51,631 nucleotides of DNA from an uncultured Flavobacteriales bacterium (GTDB taxonomy: Bacteria; Bacteroidota; Bacteroidia; Flavobacteriales; UBA1820), in NCBI GenBank assembly GCA_959608625.1, contig CAUHQV010000017.1, forward strand, positions 1 through 51,631, written 5' to 3'. This document shows, in pieces, positions 49,611 to 51,631 of this stretch. The position numbers were made by a program, and so were the translations under genes. Below the pieces are notes generated by a model. That model made no database searches. It was not told where the DNA came from and saw nothing but the letters and a program-made list of their open reading frames with translations. Each line of letters begins with the position of its first letter. Positions within the stretch are counted from its first letter, which is position 1.

Positions 49611-49662
49611 TACTTTTATTCCGCTTTCTTTTGGAGCAGCAAAAGAAAGCGGAATAAAAGTA
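49611..49662. repeat. Perfect 23-bp inverted repeat between manA and GH3 gene
   Basis: Left arm 49611-49633 and right arm 49640-49662 pair without a mismatch, with a 6-nt loop GAGCAG. Arms begin TACTTTTATTCC and end GGAATAAAAGTA. No U-run follows on either strand, and a separate terminator lies 11 bases on. The outer TACTTTT and inner CTTTTG ends match those of the 220-256 stem. Confidence 0.85.
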
Positions 49663-49673
49663 GAATAGAAAAT

Positions 49674-49700
49674 AAAAGTTGCCGTTTTAGGCAACTTTTT
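49674..49700 (+). terminator. Terminator of M42-manA transcript
   Basis: A 10-bp stem AAAAGTTGCC/GGCAACTTTT (49674-49683 / 49690-49699, 6-nt loop) with TTTTT at 49696-49700. The minus strand also ends in TTTTATTTTC, so it may work for the GH3 gene too. Confidence 0.8.
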
Positions 49701-49769
49701 CATTTAAAAACGATTTATCCTAAGAATTGAGGTTTATCCGGCTCCCGATAGTCTGCCGTTCAAAAAGAT

Positions 49770-51281
49770 TTACCGGTCTGTTTTTTCGAGCAGTTTCAGT
49801 AAAGCGTCCGCATACAGGCGGGAATTTTCCAGCCGGGGAACTTTGTTCTGTCCGCCCATTTTGCCCCGCATTTCCATCCATCGGTAGAAAAGCCCTTCGG
49901 GCACGACGGTCACCACCGGGCGGCGCAGTGTGATGTCGGAATAGCGTTTGGCCCGGTAATCGGAATTGAGTTCCTTCAGTTTTTCATCCAGCGCATCGGT
50001 GAAGAGTCCGACGTCGGCAGGCGGGGTTGAAAATTCCACGATCCATTCGTGCGCCCCTTTTGCGCCCATTTCCATGAATACGGGCGCGGCGGTGTATTCC
50101 CGGATACCGGCCCCCGTTTGTGCGCAGGCATAAGCGAGCGCCGTATCCGCGTTTTCCATCACCAGTTCCTCCCCGAACGCATTGATGAACTGCTTGGTGC
50201 GCCCTGTGATGACGATCCGGTAAGGTTCGAGAGACGTGAAACGCACCGTATCGCCGATCAAATAACGCCACAAACCGCCGTTAGTGGTGATGACCATCGC
50301 ATAGTTGACGCCTTTTTCCACTTTCCATAGCGGTACGGCATCCATCCGCCCAGCCATAAAGCCGGCCATCGGGATGAATTCGTAGAATATTCCGTGGGAA
50401 GTCATCAGCAGCATTTCCTTGCTGCCGGGCGTGTCCTGGAAAGCAAAAAAGCCTTCCGAAGCATTGTACACCTCGTAATACCGCATACCCGGGGAGGGGA
50501 TCAGTCGCTGGTATATTTCCTGGTAAGGGGTAAAGTTGATACCCCCGTGCATGAATAGTTCCAAGTTCGGCCACACCTGCGACAGATTGTCAGCGCCCGT
50601 TACTTCCAGTACTTTTTCCAGCATCACCAGCATCCAGGAGGGCACACCCGCCAGCGAAGTGACGTTTTTCCGGATCACTTCCTCCACCATCCGGGGCATT
50701 TTTTCGTTCCAGTCCGCCAAAAGGGCCGTGGAGCGTTTGGGGGTAGAATACAGGTCGGCCCATTCCGGGGTTTTGGACATCAGGATGGCCGAAAGGTCGC
50801 CGGAAAGGATGTCTCCGGCACTTTTTTGCAGGCTTCCCCCCAGCCGCAGGGCGCTGCCGGCAAATAGCCGGGAGTCCGGGTGGTTGGTCAGGTAAGTCGT
50901 GATCAAGTCGTAGGCCGCCAGAAAATGACACTCTTTGAGCGATTCGCGGCTTACAGGGATGTATTTGCTCTGGGCATTGGTCGTGCCCGAGGATTTGGAA
51001 AAATAGCGGATACGTTCCGGCCACACTATATTTTCTTCCCCGCGCATACAGCGCTCGATGTACGGAAAAAAATCCTCGTACCGGCGCACCGGGACGGTTT
51101 GGGAAAATTCAGCGTAACCCATGCCGGATTTTACGCGGTGTTCCTGCCCGAAAGCCGTATCCGGGCATTTTTCCAACAGATAGTCCAGTATCCGCTCCTG
51201 CTGGGCCGGCGCATGGGCGGAAAAGTATTCCACCCGTTTGTAGCGGCGGCGCAGGTAATAGGATATCAGACCATTGAGCAT
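49770..51281 (-). CDS. GH3-family acyl-adenylate-forming protein
   Basis: The 503-residue protein belongs to the GH3 (auxin-responsive/JAR1-like) branch of the acyl-adenylate superfamily. Visible are the P-loop YFSKSSGTTNAQSKYIP near residue 93, YYEVYNASEGFFAF, the GLWRYLIGDTVRF motif near 335, ITGRTKQFINAFGEEL and the C-terminal domain. Plant members join amino acids to carboxylates; bacterial roles are mostly unknown. It is followed by 20 bases to the hexomutase stop upstream, in the same direction, so both may be transcribed together. Confidence 0.88.
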   Translation of the reverse strand: MLNGLISYYLRRRYKRVEYFSAHAPAQQERILDYLLEKCPDTAFGQEHRVKSGMGYAEFSQTVPVRRYEDFFPYIERCMRGEENIVWPERIRYFSKSSGTTNAQSKYIPVSRESLKECHFLAAYDLITTYLTNHPDSRLFAGSALRLGGSLQKSAGDILSGDLSAILMSKTPEWADLYSTPKRSTALLADWNEKMPRMVEEVIRKNVTSLAGVPSWMLVMLEKVLEVTGADNLSQVWPNLELFMHGGINFTPYQEIYQRLIPSPGMRYYEVYNASEGFFAFQDTPGSKEMLLMTSHGIFYEFIPMAGFMAGRMDAVPLWKVEKGVNYAMVITTNGGLWRYLIGDTVRFTSLEPYRIVITGRTKQFINAFGEELVMENADTALAYACAQTGAGIREYTAAPVFMEMGAKGAHEWIVEFSTPPADVGLFTDALDEKLKELNSDYRAKRYSDITLRRPVVTVVPEGLFYRWMEMRGKMGGQNKVPRLENSRLYADALLKLLEKTDR

Positions 51282-51302
51282 ACTTGTCGTTTTAGTTTAA
51301 AC

Positions 51303-51631
51303 TTAGCAGACCGAACGGATATCCGACAGGATCGTTTCCCCCAGACGGTCGGCTTCTTCCTGCGTTTGGGCTTCGGTATAGATGCGGATGATGGGTTCGG
51401 TGTTGCTTTTGCGCAGATGCGCCCAACTGTGGGCAAAATCGATCTTCACTCCGTCGATGTCGGTGATACGTTCGCGGGCGTATTTTTCTTTCATCTTTTC
51501 CAGGATGGAATCCACGTCGATATCCGGGGTGAGGCTGATCTTGGTCTTGCTCATGAAGTAGACCGGAAGGGCTGCCCGGAGTTCGGACATTTTCATTTTC
51601 TTTTTGGCCAGGTGGGTCAGCATCAGGGCCA
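51303..51631 (-). CDS. glmM: Phosphoglucosamine/phosphohexomutase, C-terminal part (cut by window)
   Basis: The reading frame runs off the right edge of the window; only the last 109 residues or so are present. The C-terminal domain IV has the phosphate-binding loop LRKSNTEPIIRIYTEA, typical of alpha-D-phosphohexomutases. The segment before it, IDVDSILEKMKEKY and DGVKIDF, matches GlmM-like enzymes of Bacteroidota, but phosphomannomutase/phosphoglucomutase cannot be excluded. The GH3 gene follows in the same direction after 21 bases. Confidence 0.8.
   Translation of the reverse strand, partial: ALMLTHLAKKKMKMSELRAALPVYFMSKTKISLTPDIDVDSILEKMKEKYARERITDIDGVKIDFAHSWAHLRKSNTEPIIRIYTEAQTQEEADRLGETILSDIRSVC

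Noticed and set aside
1..51631. CRISPR array, insertion sequence, prophage or integrase att site
   Set aside because: No regular spaced direct repeats, transposase/integrase frames or flanking duplications were seen by eye; an exhaustive repeat search was not possible.

Overview
The window reads as a chromosomal, mostly housekeeping segment of a Bacteroidota genome, probably order Bacteroidales. The rather high GC (by eye mid-50s %) would suit a Rikenellaceae/Alistipes-like organism, but the genus is not proven. Evidence for the phylum: many promoters match the Bacteroidota form (TTTG near -33, TAnnTTTG near -7) instead of TTGACA/TATAAT; Shine-Dalgarno sequences are weak; and several genes are typical of the phylum (S46 dipeptidyl-peptidase, paired ParE/ParC with an acidic ParC tail, DUF6132 protein, pyrE next to an SRPBCC gene, LuxC-type acyl-CoA reductase). 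I found no tRNA, rRNA, CRISPR array, prophage or insertion sequence.

Layout. 1-292: non-coding hairpin-rich repeat module. 293-3432: aroB (-), divergent from rarA and a short TatD-type hydrolase. 3603-9098: superoxide dismutase and the parE-parC topoisomerase IV operon, all on the minus strand. 9311-13298: acyl-CoA synthetase plus LysR regulator, convergent with a MATE exporter. 13504-16261: cysQ, deoC and a UPF0104/LPG-synthase-like membrane protein (-). 16511-29409: a long plus-strand run: LpxL-type acyltransferase, glycosyltransferase, pseudouridine synthase, L-serine dehydratase, murB, second glycosyltransferase, orphan ECF sigma factor, lipA, glycogen debranching enzyme, uvrA. 29563-34752: a lipoprotein, then pfkA-gapA and an SLC13 transporter (-). 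34848-38981: NUDIX and LuxC-like genes (-), divergent from pyrE, SRPBCC, DUF6132 and a split chromate transporter. 39231-49599: S46 peptidase (-), coiled-coil membrane protein, Xaa-Pro aminopeptidase (-), rhomboid protease, phosphoribosyltransferase (-), lipoprotein, TRIC-type channel, M42 aminopeptidase, mannose-6-phosphate isomerase. 49770-51631: GH3-family protein and the 3' end of a phosphohexomutase (-).

How the genes fit together. Sugar metabolism is represented by glycogen debranching, PFK, GAPDH, mannose-6-phosphate isomerase and the hexomutase. Envelope building is represented by murB, the acyltransferase, two glycosyltransferases and the UPF0104 protein. Peptide use is represented by S46, M24 and M42 peptidases plus L-serine dehydratase, consistent with a gut-type asaccharolytic/mixed fermenter, though this is inference. 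Genome maintenance is represented by rarA, topoisomerase IV and uvrA.

No clearly new multi-gene system is visible. The most interesting signals are a ParC protein ending in a sliding-clamp-type pentapeptide (QISLF) after a long acidic tail; two intergenic long inverted repeats that share arm ends; a dismutase with a Cys/His tail; an S46 peptidase with a polylysine tail; and two sites where a promoter appears interlocked with the preceding gene's terminator. There is no stretch over 300 bases without a gene; the largest gaps are annotated below.
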